The position numbers and the translations under genes were made by a program. Positions 34,098 through 43,801 of a stretch of 64,000 bases of DNA are shown here, piece by piece. The notes beneath the pieces were generated by a model. That model did not search any database. It saw nothing but the letters and a program-made list of their open reading frames with translations, and was not told where the DNA came from. The DNA is from Dethiobacter alkaliphilus. Its GTDB lineage: Bacteria; Bacillota; Dethiobacteria; DTU022; UBA8154. The stretch lies in assembly GCA_016841605.1 (NCBI GenBank), contig JAENYV010000019.1, forward strand, positions 1 through 64,000, written 5' to 3'. The stretch's first letter is position 1; every line of letters starts with the position of its first letter.

Positions 34098-34266
34098 TTT
34101 ATTTCCTCCTCATTTTATATAATCGCCCTTTCAAATAGCCAACAGGCTGTGCATTAACTAACATCATTATCCTCCAAATATATTGTCATCTAAAAAGTAT
34201 TCTACTTAAAGGAGCATTTTTCCTTCCGTATATGCATTATCTGTAACGGAGATATAAAAAAAGCAT
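34098..34266. other. A/T-rich intergenic region
   Basis: Between the unknown repeat protein gene and the LiaF-like gene. I see no gene or clear promoter. Confidence 0.4.
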
Positions 34267-34980
34267 TTACTGTTTTCCCTTAACATCTACACCTCCCATG
34301 GCTGCCAGGGCAAAAATCCTGATCACTCGCTCCGCATCTTGACGTCCCTGTTCCGCTGTCTCAGAAACAAAAATTCCTCCGTTGCTTCTGCCGAGAAAAT
34401 CAATTCCTCCCAGAATTGCTGTTCCCCGGCAGATAACTGTTAAATTTTCAGGGACAATGATGTCAATGCCGCCCATCACCGCGGTACAGTTCAAGAAATA
34501 TTCCCCCGGCTCTACCTGCGCCTGGCGCAAGTCCAGGGTAACACCGCCCATAATAGCCCAATAATTCCCATTTTCCAGCTTCCAGGAATGCCTGCTCCGG
34601 TCAAGGGCTCCCATAAAAGCCCAGTTGCTTTTCTCCTGCCACTTAGGCCCCCGCAGAAAACTTATCCCCAATAAAATGAGGACGATAGGCCAGAATGCTT
34701 TCCAAAGCAAACGATAATTAAAGTCTATCAAGTCCAGTTTTTCCCCCAGCAGCAAAAACCCCAGGATAATAAGTATGCCGCCGGATAAATAAGCGCCCCC
34801 GTTTTTCCGCTGCAAAACCCGTATCCCTATAATTACCAAAATAAGAGGCCAATATTTGCGAATCAGTTCGCCGGAATTTACATCGGCAATACCCATATTA
34901 TCCAGAAGGATAATCATTCCCAGAATAATAACCACCAGTCCCAACCACCAGTTATTTCGGTATTTGTTCATAAATACCAC
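34267..34980 (-). CDS. LiaF-like membrane protein
   Basis: A 237-aa protein with four membrane helices in two pairs (about 12-60 and 65-108, the DUF5668-type repeat LLVIILGMIILLDN... and GGILIILGFLLLGEK) and a C-terminal beta-rich domain with repeated GGID/GGVD motifs, as in LiaF. LiaF restrains cell-envelope stress kinases, but no LiaRS pair is adjacent. GTG at 34980 is preceded by AAGGGGAAAGA; ATG nine bases downstream is an alternative. Confidence 0.8.
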   Translation of the reverse strand: MVFMNKYRNNWWLGLVVIILGMIILLDNMGIADVNSGELIRKYWPLILVIIGIRVLQRKNGGAYLSGGILIILGFLLLGEKLDLIDFNYRLLWKAFWPIVLILLGISFLRGPKWQEKSNWAFMGALDRSRHSWKLENGNYWAIMGGVTLDLRQAQVEPGEYFLNCTAVMGGIDIIVPENLTVICRGTAILGGIDFLGRSNGGIFVSETAEQGRQDAERVIRIFALAAMGGVDVKGKQ

Positions 34981-35001
34981 TCTTTCCCCTTCATTAACAA
35001 A

Positions 35002-36288
35002 TTAACTTCTAAGGTAATTTAGGGCAAGTTTTTCGAAAAAAGATGCCTTAAAATGCAGGCTCGCCACATCTATCCGCTCATTTTTCCCGTGAACCGTCGT
35101 CCAGATCTCCCGATCAAAACCTTCGGCCATATGTCCAATCCCATAGGAAGGAATCCCCGCCTCCCGGAGAAAGCGCGAATCCGTCGCCCCGGTGAAGATA
35201 CCGGGAAGACAGAGCACTTCCTTACCCGCAACCTCCCGGGTTGCCTCAACAATAGCCCGGTAATGCTCGGTTTGGGAAGAGGAAAAAGTGGGAGCATGAT
35301 AATTTGACAGATCAATACTGATCTCCTCCCCGATTTGCCGGCGAAGCTCACTCAATACGTTCTCCCGATCCTGCCCGGGAAGGATACGGATATCGATATC
35401 TGCAGTACATATGTCGGGAACAACATTAATCTTGCTTCCACCCTGCACCACATTGGGAGAAATAGTCATCCGGGTCATGGCGCGCAGTGTCTCCACAAAG
35501 CTCTTGTTTGTAAAATGCTCCAGCAGAGCATCTAAATTGTTCTCATCAACAGTAAGATCCAGACCCACAAGCGTGGCCAGCTCCTGCATCATGTATTTGA
35601 CCTCAGGGATTAAGGTAACCTGCGGCTGGTAAGCAGCCAGACTGTGTAAAGCACGGACCATTTTAATCACCGCGTTTTCTCCCAGCGAGGGAACAGACCC
35701 ATGGCAGGAGACACCTTCCGCTGTCAGCCTGCTCCAGGCGGTGCCCTTCTCTCCTGTCTGGATAAAAAAAACGGTTTGCCCATTCAGGTCCAGAGGCTCT
35801 TCCCCTCCCTCGTTAACGGCGAAATCAGCCCGAAGTTTCTCAGGAACATGCTCCAAAAGGTGTTTAACACCGAGGGAGCCACCCCGTTCCTCGTCGGCAG
35901 TAGCAGCAAAAATCAAAGTACCGTTCAGGGGGACTTTTTCCCGCACAAGCTTTAAAAAAGCATAGGCCTCGGCAGCAACCAGCCCTTTGCAGTCCAGAGC
36001 GCCCCGTCCCAAAACCATCCCTTCGCGGATCTCCCCTCCAAAGGGGTCAAAATCCCACCCATCTCCGACCGGGACCACGTCAAGATGAGAAAGAAAGAGC
36101 AGGCTTTTGGAACCGCTGCCCGTTCGGGCAATAAAATTACCCCGGCCTCTTTCCGTCTCCACAATCTCACCGGGCACTCCGGCTTGATTAAAAAGATCCT
36201 GTAAATAAAGTGCCGCAGCTATCTCGTTGCCCGGAGGGTTTACAGTATTTATCCTGATTAAATCGGAGAGAATCTGTTCCAGGTTCAA
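35002..36288 (-). CDS. M20-family metallopeptidase/deacylase (ArgE/DapE type)
   Basis: A 428-aa di-zinc amidohydrolase. Motifs: LLFLSHLDVVPVGD with the first His/Asp ligands, GRGALDCKG with the bridging Asp, and ADEERGG with the catalytic Glu pair. The dimerisation insert lies around residues 185-310, and a C-terminal His is in WTTVHGKNERI. Function in the family ranges from succinyl-DAP and acetyl-ornithine deacylation to dipeptidase activity. The start is most likely TTG at 36288, nine bases after GAGGAGG; ATG at 36297 abuts that site directly. Confidence 0.85.
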   Translation of the reverse strand: MNLEQILSDLIRINTVNPPGNEIAAALYLQDLFNQAGVPGEIVETERGRGNFIARTGSGSKSLLFLSHLDVVPVGDGWDFDPFGGEIREGMVLGRGALDCKGLVAAEAYAFLKLVREKVPLNGTLIFAATADEERGGSLGVKHLLEHVPEKLRADFAVNEGGEEPLDLNGQTVFFIQTGEKGTAWSRLTAEGVSCHGSVPSLGENAVIKMVRALHSLAAYQPQVTLIPEVKYMMQELATLVGLDLTVDENNLDALLEHFTNKSFVETLRAMTRMTISPNVVQGGSKINVVPDICTADIDIRILPGQDRENVLSELRRQIGEEISIDLSNYHAPTFSSSQTEHYRAIVEATREVAGKEVLCLPGIFTGATDSRFLREAGIPSYGIGHMAEGFDREIWTTVHGKNERIDVASLHFKASFFEKLALNYLRS

Positions 36289-36360
36289 TCTTATCATCCT
36301 CCTCACCGTAAATTACTAATTGCTCCATTACCTTAGTGTTTTCCATTAGACCTGAAAAAA

Positions 36361-36999
36361 TCAGAGCTTTTTTTTAAAACAACCGGCAAAAAACTCCGCT
36401 ACCATCTTACCTACCTGTTCTTCAAATCCCCACCAAAAGTGGTCGGCTCCCTCAACAATTCTTATCTCACCCGGTTCCTCGGCTTTGTTTACTTCCTGCA
36501 AAATTGGCCCGGTGGGAACCAGTTCATCTTTCGTGCCACTGATCATGATCTTTGGTTTGGTACATCCTTTAAGTATGTCCCTGGACATTACCGGAGATAT
36601 CCCGGCCAGTGCCCGGGCCGCATCTTCCTGAACGCCGACGGAAAGGGCTATCATACCACCAAAAGAATAACCTCCCATCCCTATCCGGCGAGAGTCAATC
36701 TCGTCTCTCTCCAAAAGAAATTTCAGACACTCGCGCGCATCTTCCTGCTCGCCAATCCCATTGTCAAAAGCCCCCTCGCTCAGGCCCACCCCACGGAAAT
36801 TAAAACGTAGGACAGCAAATCCTTCCTGAACCAGTGCCCTGCTGACAGCCACAATAACATTATTATCCATATTCCCACCATATAATGGATTTGGATGGCA
36901 GAGAAGCACCGCAGGAAAAGGCGGGGACAAATCCGGAAGATCCAGGCATCCCTCAAGGGTCAAACCTCTGCCGGGAATAAATACCTCAATTATCGGCAT
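36361..36999 (-). CDS. Alpha/beta hydrolase
   Basis: A 212-aa serine hydrolase with the oxyanion region LLCHPNPLYGG, nucleophile Ser in GGYSFGG, catalytic Asp in SGTKDELVP and His in GADHFWWG. The HPNPxxGG motif is typical of the small DUF-like branch near dienelactone hydrolases. Substrate unknown. It lies 72 nt upstream of the M20 peptidase on the same strand. Confidence 0.85.
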   Translation of the reverse strand: MPIIEVFIPGRGLTLEGCLDLPDLSPPFPAVLLCHPNPLYGGNMDNNVIVAVSRALVQEGFAVLRFNFRGVGLSEGAFDNGIGEQEDARECLKFLLERDEIDSRRIGMGGYSFGGMIALSVGVQEDAARALAGISPVMSRDILKGCTKPKIMISGTKDELVPTGPILQEVNKAEEPGEIRIVEGADHFWWGFEEQVGKMVAEFFAGCFKKKL

Positions 37000-37133
37000 C
37001 GAACACTTTCCCTCCCCAAAAAATTTCTTGTTTAAATTGTAGTTGCAGTTAAAATTTGTTAAGTAAATTCGTTAAGTATTGCAGTATCTCCTGCAGATAA
37101 GTCCCTTTATTTTGGTAATTCTGTACAAAAAAA

Positions 37134-37207
37134 TGGAGCGGGTGATGGGAATCGAACCCACGCGACTGGCTTGGAAGGCCAGGGCTCTGCCATTGAGCTA
37201 CACCCGC
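37134..37207 (-). tRNA. tRNA-Gly (UCC)
   Basis: A full cloverleaf on the minus strand: acceptor GCGGGTG/CACCCGC, D-arm with AGCTCAATGGCAGAGC, anticodon arm CTGGC-CTTCCAA-GCCAG with anticodon TCC, and T-arm GTGGGTTCGATTCCCAT. The 3' CCA is encoded and is followed by a T-run that may serve as terminator. Confidence 0.97.
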
Positions 37208-37345
37208 ACATCTTTATTAACTTTAAATCATTAATTTAAACGCTATATTATTATAAACCTTTTCAAAGAAAGGTGCAAGCAAAATCCGTAAAATTACTTC
37301 CCCTTACACCTTATAGAAAAAGATTAATTAGATCATTGCCGGGAA

Positions 37346-37422
37346 TGGTCGGGGCGACAGGATTCGAACCTGCGACCTCTTGGTCCCAAACCAAGCGCGC
37401 TACCAAGCTGCGCCACGCCCCG
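37346..37422 (-). tRNA. tRNA-Pro (UGG)
   Basis: A 77-nt cloverleaf on the minus strand: acceptor CGGGGCG/CGCCCCG, D-arm GCGCAGCTTGGTAGCGC, anticodon arm CTTGG-TTTGGGA-CCAAG with anticodon TGG, and T-arm GCAGGTTCGAATCCTGT. CCA is encoded. It is 138 nt upstream of tRNA-Gly in the same direction. Confidence 0.97.
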
Positions 37423-37708
37423 TTACTCTATTATTATGATATTACCACATGCTCGGAAGATTTGCAAGACAGCCCCTCTCAAGCTTACAATAAATAATTA
37501 TATCCTCAAATGCGATAAATTAGCATTATTTACCATAATGCACAAATTAGGAGCATTCACCAAATATTATTCATCTAAACAGGAAAAGGTGCTTTTTTTA
37601 TCGAATAAATTTCTTTACATAAATAAAAAATGTGAAGTAATTTGTAGAAATATTAGTTACCCAGAAAACAAAGGCCCGGGAAAACCACAGAAAGGAGGTT
37701 GAGAACCT

Positions 37709-38041
37709 GTGGATGGAATTCAGGTTATTGAAATATATGATGAATTATTTCAAACATCATGGCATAAAATGGTCTCCATTGTCGGTATACATACAGTAAC
37801 GGTTTTAGTCCAGCGGTCGCTCTGGATTACACGGCAAAAATACGCTGAAGCAGAATTAATACGAATTACGGAGGAAGGCCTCTCCTTTACAAATTTGGAG
37901 CAATTCGATGCAGTCCTTGTCAAAAAAATGCTGGAAGATTTTTTTGCGGCACTGATTGAAATAATGATACGCCTTGTTGGAAAAGAGATGACTGAAAAAA
38001 TAACTGAAGGAATTGATATATTTCTGGCAGAAAAGAGGTAA
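37709..38041 (+). CDS. Small unknown protein coupled to the KaiC-like ATPase
   Basis: A 110-aa protein of unknown family: two helical blocks with a hydrophobic central helix (FFAALIEIMIRLVGKEMTEKI) near the C-terminus. It may bind a partner or the membrane. GTG at 37709 follows AAAGGAGGTTGAG. Its stop overlaps the start of the KaiC-like gene by one base (TAATG), so the two products are made together; an adaptor for the ATPase is a reasonable inference. Confidence 0.7.
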   Translation: MDGIQVIEIYDELFQTSWHKMVSIVGIHTVTVLVQRSLWITRQKYAEAELIRITEEGLSFTNLEQFDAVLVKKMLEDFFAALIEIMIRLVGKEMTEKITEGIDIFLAEKR

Positions 38042-39513
38042 TGTTGAATTTGAAACGTATTTCTACTGGTATTTCCGGACTTGATGACATACTGCTTGGA
38101 GGTATTCCTGAATTTGCTAATATTCTCCTGGCTGGAGCACCGGGTTCGGGGAAGACAATTTTAACACAAAATATTTTATTTAACATAAACAAGACAACAG
38201 GCAGGAATGTAGTCTATTTTACAACCCTGACCGAACCTCAAATCAAAGTAATCCGTTACCAGCAGGAGTTCTCTTTCTTTAATGTTGAAACTTTTATGTA
38301 TTCGGTCATTTTCCAGGATATCGGTTACTTAATAAGGACCAAAGGCCTCAGGGAAGGTCTGGCTGCCATCAATGAAATAGTCATGAAGTACAACCCGGCT
38401 GTCGTTGCCATTGACAGCTTTAAAGCCCTGGCAGGCAACCTGCCGTCTCCCGAACATTTCCGGGAATTTCTGACAGAGTTAAGCATCTACCTGCCCATTT
38501 GGGAGTGCACGGTAATTCTTACCGGTGAATACATGGAGGATGAGCTCAAAAAACAACTGGAAGCAGCAGTAGTGGACGGAATTATTTACCTGTATGGTAT
38601 GGAGGAACATAAACATCAGAAGCGCTACCTGCGCATCATGAAAATGCGCGGCACGAATTTTTTCCAGGGTGAGCATATCCTGAAGATCAGTCAGGCAGGC
38701 GTAAACATCTATCCCCGCTGGAAGCCGGGTCTTCCCGGAGAGACCGCTGTCATCGGCATTGAACGGCAAAAGACGGGTACACCGGGCCTGGACGAGATGT
38801 TAGGGGGAGGACTCCCTTCCGCTACAACGACCCTCATCACCGGTTCCACAGGTACGGGTAAAAGCCTGCTGAGTTTAAAATGGTTAATGGAAGGGGCAAA
38901 GGAACAGGAATTGGGAATACTGGTGACCTTTGAACAGCATCCGGAGCAGGTAATACACAATGCACGTCTCTTTAAATGGGATTTGCGCAGACTAATCGAC
39001 CAAAAGCTGCTGGAGATAATACATGTATCCCCGGTGGAGCTGGATCTAGACTATAATATTTATGAAATTCAAAAACTTGTCCGGGAAAGAAAGGCGAAAA
39101 GACTTGTTTTCGATAGTATCTCATCCTTTGAGATCGGCATGTCCGATAAGTACAAGTACACCGACTACCTCTGGGGGATGACGGATTTCTTTAAAACACT
39201 GGGGGTCTCTGTCCTCCTTATTAATGAGACGCCGGGACTTTTTGATATACAGTCCCTTTCCAAACACGGGGTTTCCTATATTGCCGATAACATTATCTTC
39301 TTGCAGCTTATGCAGGATAACTTTAAGCTTAGTCGCTTTCTCGGTGTTTTAAAAGTACGGGGGGCTCTCTGCTCCGGAGAAATAAAAGAACTTGTGCTCG
39401 GTCTACAGGGTCCGGAAATCGGCACAACAGACTGGAACTCCCGCAATTCAAACCCGGCTGCGCCTCCGGATGCCGGTACAAAAAAAGACAGGAGCACTAG
39501 AGAGTATGATTAA
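38041..39513 (+). CDS. KaiC-like double RecA-domain ATPase
   Basis: A 490-aa protein with two KaiC/RecA ATPase domains (about 5-230 and 240-465). Walker A motifs are GAPGSGKTILTQ and GSTGTGKSLLSL; Walker B motifs are VVAIDSFKAL and RLVFDSISSF. Catalytic-Glu regions are TTLTEPQ and VTFEQHPEQ. No kaiA or kaiB is present. KaiC-like proteins outside cyanobacteria act as signalling or stress ATPases, often with histidine kinases. The gene overlaps the kinase gene behind it by 8 nt. Confidence 0.9.
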   Translation: MLNLKRISTGISGLDDILLGGIPEFANILLAGAPGSGKTILTQNILFNINKTTGRNVVYFTTLTEPQIKVIRYQQEFSFFNVETFMYSVIFQDIGYLIRTKGLREGLAAINEIVMKYNPAVVAIDSFKALAGNLPSPEHFREFLTELSIYLPIWECTVILTGEYMEDELKKQLEAAVVDGIIYLYGMEEHKHQKRYLRIMKMRGTNFFQGEHILKISQAGVNIYPRWKPGLPGETAVIGIERQKTGTPGLDEMLGGGLPSATTTLITGSTGTGKSLLSLKWLMEGAKEQELGILVTFEQHPEQVIHNARLFKWDLRRLIDQKLLEIIHVSPVELDLDYNIYEIQKLVRERKAKRLVFDSISSFEIGMSDKYKYTDYLWGMTDFFKTLGVSVLLINETPGLFDIQSLSKHGVSYIADNIIFLQLMQDNFKLSRFLGVLKVRGALCSGEIKELVLGLQGPEIGTTDWNSRNSNPAAPPDAGTKKDRSTREYD

Positions 39514-42310
39514 CACAATTATTACCCCCAGGTGGGATTCCTTTCAAGATTCTCTTGCCAGGATCCTTGATATGTCCATCGGTCTCGTTTCTGCAGCAGG
39601 AAAACTGATTTCTTTATACAACGCTTTACCTCCGCTCTCGGAAATGAAACGCTACCCAAAACTTCATCTGTCTTACCAGGACTTTTTCCGCAAAATTACC
39701 CGCACAGGCAGCAAGAGCGGAAAGCCCGCAATAATCCATGATCCGCTGGGTCTGCCTGTTGCCGTCATCCAACCTGGGGCAAATGTTTTTATTTTTCTTG
39801 TTGGAGGTTTCGACAATAAGCAAGGTACTCCGCAAATTCCGGAAGACTACGGCATACCGCCGGCGGAAGCAGCCGGCATATCCAAGCGAATCGGAAAAGT
39901 CAGTATGGATGAACTTAAGGCCAAAGCAGCAAGCATTACAGCCATTTACCGGCAAATACTCACCTCTTCTTCCGAAAACCGGGAGCTCGGGCAAAAAATG
40001 ATCCTTTTAACCGCGGTGGAGGAGATCAGTAAGCTGACAGTGGGACTCCTTCATCCGAACAAATTTTCTCTCAGGCAGATCCTGGATCTGGTGGTCAACT
40101 CACTGATCATTCTTTCCGATGCGGAAGGGGCATTCATTTTTATCTGCCGGCGTTCTGTTTGTGATTATTTCTATCGAGGACAGCACCAGGATTTCCAACA
40201 AGCTCTGGGGGAAAAGTGGGGAAGTGCTGCATCAGAGGACCCTGCCTTTCTACAAGATTGGAACGGCACCGAAACGGAAACGGACTATGGCTTAAAACTG
40301 CACCTTTCTTCATTTGCCAAAGAGAATCTCCAGGCCTGCCTGGGTATCATCAACCCCCAGTCGGAGAATATTCAGGACACACTGGAAGCATTCACAAGAC
40401 AGGCCAATATTGTTGCGGAGATATCACTGCTCTATGATTTATTACAGGGGCAGATCGGTTTTCTCCTCAATTCTGTCCGCCATGGCATCATCACAGCCAA
40501 CAATGAAGGCAAAGTCATGGTTCTCAACCGAGCCGGACAAAGTATCTTCAGGCCGCTGGGCATTACTTTAACCGTCGGTCAACCATTGGCAGGGCAGGGA
40601 TTGCCTCTCACCATGGAAACAGCAGTAGAGCAAACCATCTCTCAAGGAAAAGCCCATTTTTTACAAGAGGATCTCATTGAAATTAGTAATCAAAGTTATT
40701 GCTTGAGCTGGGATGTTTCACCGTTAAAATGGGAAAATGGCGATACCGCGGGGGCTATTCTTGTTATTGAGGATATAACAGCTCGCCGGCAATCTGAAAA
40801 AGTCTTACTGCAGAGAGAGCAGGAATTTAAAGCGCTAATCGAAAATGTCCCGGATATTATTTCCCGTTTTGACCGGGACCTGCGCTGCGTCTTTCTTAAT
40901 AGCGCTATTGAAAAACAGTACGGTCTGCCTCACCGCCGTTTTCTCCGGAAACAAATTGAAGAGTTGCCCATCCCGGAAGAAACCACTTTGCTTATCAAAC
41001 AAACCCTGCTAGCCGGTTTCTCTAACGGTGAAGAGATAACAATAAACCTTGAATTTGCCGAAAAGCGTCAGTTTCATTATTTTAGCGCCAAATTCGTCCC
41101 TGAATTTGATGAAAACGGCACAGTGAAATCCATCCTGGTCATCATCCGTAATATTACAGAAATTAAGATGATGGAAAATGAATTAATAAAAGCCGGCACA
41201 CTGGATTCCATCAGCATCCTGGCCGGGGGAATCGCTCATGATTTTAACAATTTCCTGGCTACCATGCTGGGCAATATTACCCTGGCTAAGCTCTATAAGA
41301 ATGAAACCGAGAAAATTTATGAAAAAATGGAAAACATAGAAGCAGCCATCTTGCGGGCCAAAGAACTCTCCCAGCAGCTCTTGATCTTTGCCAAAGAATC
41401 GGAGCCCATTAAAAAGGCGATGGACCTCAAGCAACTGCTTATCGAAAGCACTCGTTTTGCGCTCAGCGGTTCCAGTATCTCCCCGGAATTTTCCTTTGCA
41501 GAGGAGATACTGCCGGTAGAAATTGATGAAGGGCAGATTAACCAGGTTATTAATAATCTTGTGATTAATGCCGTGCAGGCGATGCCGTTAGGGGGAAAAA
41601 TAAAGATAGAGGCCCGGAAAACTGCGCTCAAAAATCAGGGGAAAGAGCACTTTTTACCTTTACCGGACGGAGAATATGTTATGTTTTCCATCTCTGATGA
41701 GGGGTTCGGAATTGACTCAGAAGACCTCTCCAAAATTTTCGAGCCTTTTTTCAGCACCAAAGAAAAAGGAAGCGGCCTGGGGCTGGCCACCTCCTATTCG
41801 ATCATTAAAAAGCACCATGGGCATATCGACGTTCAATCAGAAAAGAATGTGGGGACAACTTTTTCCGTTTATCTACCCGCCACAAACGAAACAGAGCTGA
41901 AAAAATCCGAAAAGGAAACCTTTATTAAAGGAAAAGGGAGGGTACTGCTCATGGATGATGAAGAAGCAATTCGTCAGGCTTCCGGGGAGCTGCTCTCTTT
42001 TTTGGGATATGAAGTGGAATTTGCGGAAGACGGCCTGGAAGCAGTAAAGCTATATCGGAAGGCGATGGCAGCAGGACGTCCATTTAACGCTGTTATACTG
42101 GATTTAACCGTTCCCGGGGGTATGGGAGGTATGGCCGCGATCGAAGAGCTTCTTTCCATGGATCCTAATGTTAAAGCTGTTGTTGCCAGCGGCTATGCCA
42201 ATGACCTGGTGCTGGCCAACTACAAGGATTACGGGTTTAAGTCCATTGCCGTAAAACCCTACAAAATCGAGGTTTTATCCCGCATTATGTACGAATTAAC
42301 AGCAACTTGA
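39506..42310 (+). CDS. Hybrid sensor histidine kinase (GAF-PAS-PAS-HisKA-HATPase-REC)
   Basis: A 934-aa soluble hybrid kinase. The first 120 residues may be a PocR-like sensor, then a GAF domain (about 172-310), two PAS domains (311-428 and 435-553), HisKA with phospho-acceptor His in GGIAHDFNNF (about 577), HATPase (NLVINAVQAMP, DEGFGI, GSGLGLATS) and a C-terminal receiver (LLMDDEE, phospho-Asp in ILDLTVPGG near 864, Lys in VKPYK). No DNA-binding output is adjacent. It starts inside the end of the KaiC-like gene with GGAG upstream, so the two are translationally coupled. Confidence 0.92.
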   Translation: MINTIITPRWDSFQDSLARILDMSIGLVSAAGKLISLYNALPPLSEMKRYPKLHLSYQDFFRKITRTGSKSGKPAIIHDPLGLPVAVIQPGANVFIFLVGGFDNKQGTPQIPEDYGIPPAEAAGISKRIGKVSMDELKAKAASITAIYRQILTSSSENRELGQKMILLTAVEEISKLTVGLLHPNKFSLRQILDLVVNSLIILSDAEGAFIFICRRSVCDYFYRGQHQDFQQALGEKWGSAASEDPAFLQDWNGTETETDYGLKLHLSSFAKENLQACLGIINPQSENIQDTLEAFTRQANIVAEISLLYDLLQGQIGFLLNSVRHGIITANNEGKVMVLNRAGQSIFRPLGITLTVGQPLAGQGLPLTMETAVEQTISQGKAHFLQEDLIEISNQSYCLSWDVSPLKWENGDTAGAILVIEDITARRQSEKVLLQREQEFKALIENVPDIISRFDRDLRCVFLNSAIEKQYGLPHRRFLRKQIEELPIPEETTLLIKQTLLAGFSNGEEITINLEFAEKRQFHYFSAKFVPEFDENGTVKSILVIIRNITEIKMMENELIKAGTLDSISILAGGIAHDFNNFLATMLGNITLAKLYKNETEKIYEKMENIEAAILRAKELSQQLLIFAKESEPIKKAMDLKQLLIESTRFALSGSSISPEFSFAEEILPVEIDEGQINQVINNLVINAVQAMPLGGKIKIEARKTALKNQGKEHFLPLPDGEYVMFSISDEGFGIDSEDLSKIFEPFFSTKEKGSGLGLATSYSIIKKHHGHIDVQSEKNVGTTFSVYLPATNETELKKSEKETFIKGKGRVLLMDDEEAIRQASGELLSFLGYEVEFAEDGLEAVKLYRKAMAAGRPFNAVILDLTVPGGMGGMAAIEELLSMDPNVKAVVASGYANDLVLANYKDYGFKSIAVKPYKIEVLSRIMYELTAT

Positions 42311-42329
42311 AAAAGGGGCTGTTGTACAA

Positions 42330-42405
42330 CGAGCTATAAATGGAAGGAGAGCATCGTTCACCACCGAAAAAAGTAGCTTTGCAACGCTCCCCTAACTATA
42401 GCTCG
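42330..42405. repeat. Inverted repeat after the hybrid kinase gene
   Basis: CGAGCTATA (42330-42338) and TATAGCTCG (42397-42405) enclose a 58-nt interior that contains a further GGAGAGC / GCTCC contact. It lies between convergent genes and could serve as a weak terminator. Confidence 0.5.
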
Positions 42406-42454
42406 CTTTGCTTTCTCTAAATTTAAAACTCAGGGACATCGGCCATATTTAACT

Positions 42455-43801
42455 CTATCCTCTTACTTTCTTCAACCGCAAATCTTTAAACCTCTGAACC
42501 TTTACTTCAGGCCGGAGCAATGTCCCATATTCCTCAAACTCGATGCGGAAGGCAAGATTCGTTTTTAAGCGAAGCTGCCGGGCCAGATTATGCTCTAAGG
42601 CTTCCCTGCTAAGGCTCACTTCCGGACGCTTTTCCACTTTCAGGATCAATACCTCCGCAGCGTCTTCTTCTTTCACTTCAAGAAGGTACTCATCGGCAAG
42701 TTCCGGTGTACTGCGCACGACCTCTTCCACTGAAAGAGGGTTAAATAAAACTCCCTTGATCTTCGTAATATGGTCAGCACGTCCGTGAACGCCGCCTTTG
42801 AGGATCCTGAAGGTGCGGCCGCATTCGCAGGGTTTCCCCCACATGCTGATATCTTTCGTATCAAAGCGAATACAGGGTTGTGCATAGCGGTCAAAAGTAG
42901 TAATAACAATCTTGCCCGGTATATGAAGTTCTTCAATCGGGTCTCCTGTATCGATATCCACCAATTCCACCAGGAAAAAAGCCTCGTTAACATGCAACCC
43001 CCCCGGCTGGGACGTACATTCAAAACCCCAGCCTCCTACCTCGGTTGCCATGGCGTTATCATAAACCTTTGTATTCCAGGCATCTTCCATACGCTTCTTG
43101 GTCAGAGGAATGTTGGCTCCCGGTTCCCCGGCACAGAGAATTTTTTTAATATTTAGTTCCCGCGGATCTATATTAAGTTTCTTCTTACAGGTCTCCGCCA
43201 TTTTAATAATGTAGGATGGAGTTGCCATTATGGCATTGGCTTTAAGCTCTTTGATCTTTAGTAAACGTTCTTCCGTATTCAGTATACCTCCGGGGACAAC
43301 CTCACATCCCACTTTTTCACAGGCATAATGGCTCGCCCAGGAAGCCATAGCCACATTATAGCCGAAAGGAATAAAAACCCGGTCGCTTTTGCGAAAACCC
43401 TGTGCCCAGAGGATATACGCCCATGTTTCAGCCCACCATTCCCAGTCCTGCCAGGTATCCGGCTGGTAAACAGGCTGCCCTGTCGTCCCGCTGGTCTGAT
43501 GATACTCGGTGACATCATCCAGGGGGACACAAAGGCTGTCCCCATACGGCCAAGGATCTTTGGCCTGGGCTTGCCGATAGTCTTCTTTTTGCACGATGGG
43601 CACTCTGGAAATGTCCTCCCACCTTTGCAGATCTTCGGGTTTAAAGCCGGCATCATCGTATAACCGGCGGTACAGCTTTGAATGTAGGTAAGCCCATTCA
43701 ACGATACGCTTAAACTTTTTAAATTGTAAATCTTTCATTTTTTTGGGCGGTAATGTCTCTAAAACCGGGTCCCAGTACTTGTCTGTTTCTTTCTTCGGCA
43801 T
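42455..43801 (-). CDS. Phenylacetate-CoA ligase-like enzyme (PaaK family)
   Basis: A 448-aa AMP-forming ligase of the PaaK family, activating an aryl or other carboxylic acid to its CoA ester. Seen: the nucleotide loop YHQTSGTTGQPVYQ, MATEVGGWGFECT, RFDTKDIS, and the GRADHITKIKG hinge. The CECGRTF segment provides cysteines typical of PaaK-like proteins. The start is ATG at 43801 after AAAGGGGAATC; the longer frame adds a hydrophobic extension not seen in the family. The substrate may be aromatic, but PaaK-like enzymes accept several acids. Confidence 0.9.
   Translation of the reverse strand: MPKKETDKYWDPVLETLPPKKMKDLQFKKFKRIVEWAYLHSKLYRRLYDDAGFKPEDLQRWEDISRVPIVQKEDYRQAQAKDPWPYGDSLCVPLDDVTEYHQTSGTTGQPVYQPDTWQDWEWWAETWAYILWAQGFRKSDRVFIPFGYNVAMASWASHYACEKVGCEVVPGGILNTEERLLKIKELKANAIMATPSYIIKMAETCKKKLNIDPRELNIKKILCAGEPGANIPLTKKRMEDAWNTKVYDNAMATEVGGWGFECTSQPGGLHVNEAFFLVELVDIDTGDPIEELHIPGKIVITTFDRYAQPCIRFDTKDISMWGKPCECGRTFRILKGGVHGRADHITKIKGVLFNPLSVEEVVRSTPELADEYLLEVKEEDAAEVLILKVEKRPEVSLSREALEHNLARQLRLKTNLAFRIEFEEYGTLLRPEVKVQRFKDLRLKKVRG

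Noticed and set aside
38041-39513. A true circadian clock
   Set aside because: KaiA and KaiB are absent and the C-terminal phosphorylation residues cannot be assigned, so only KaiC-like is claimed.
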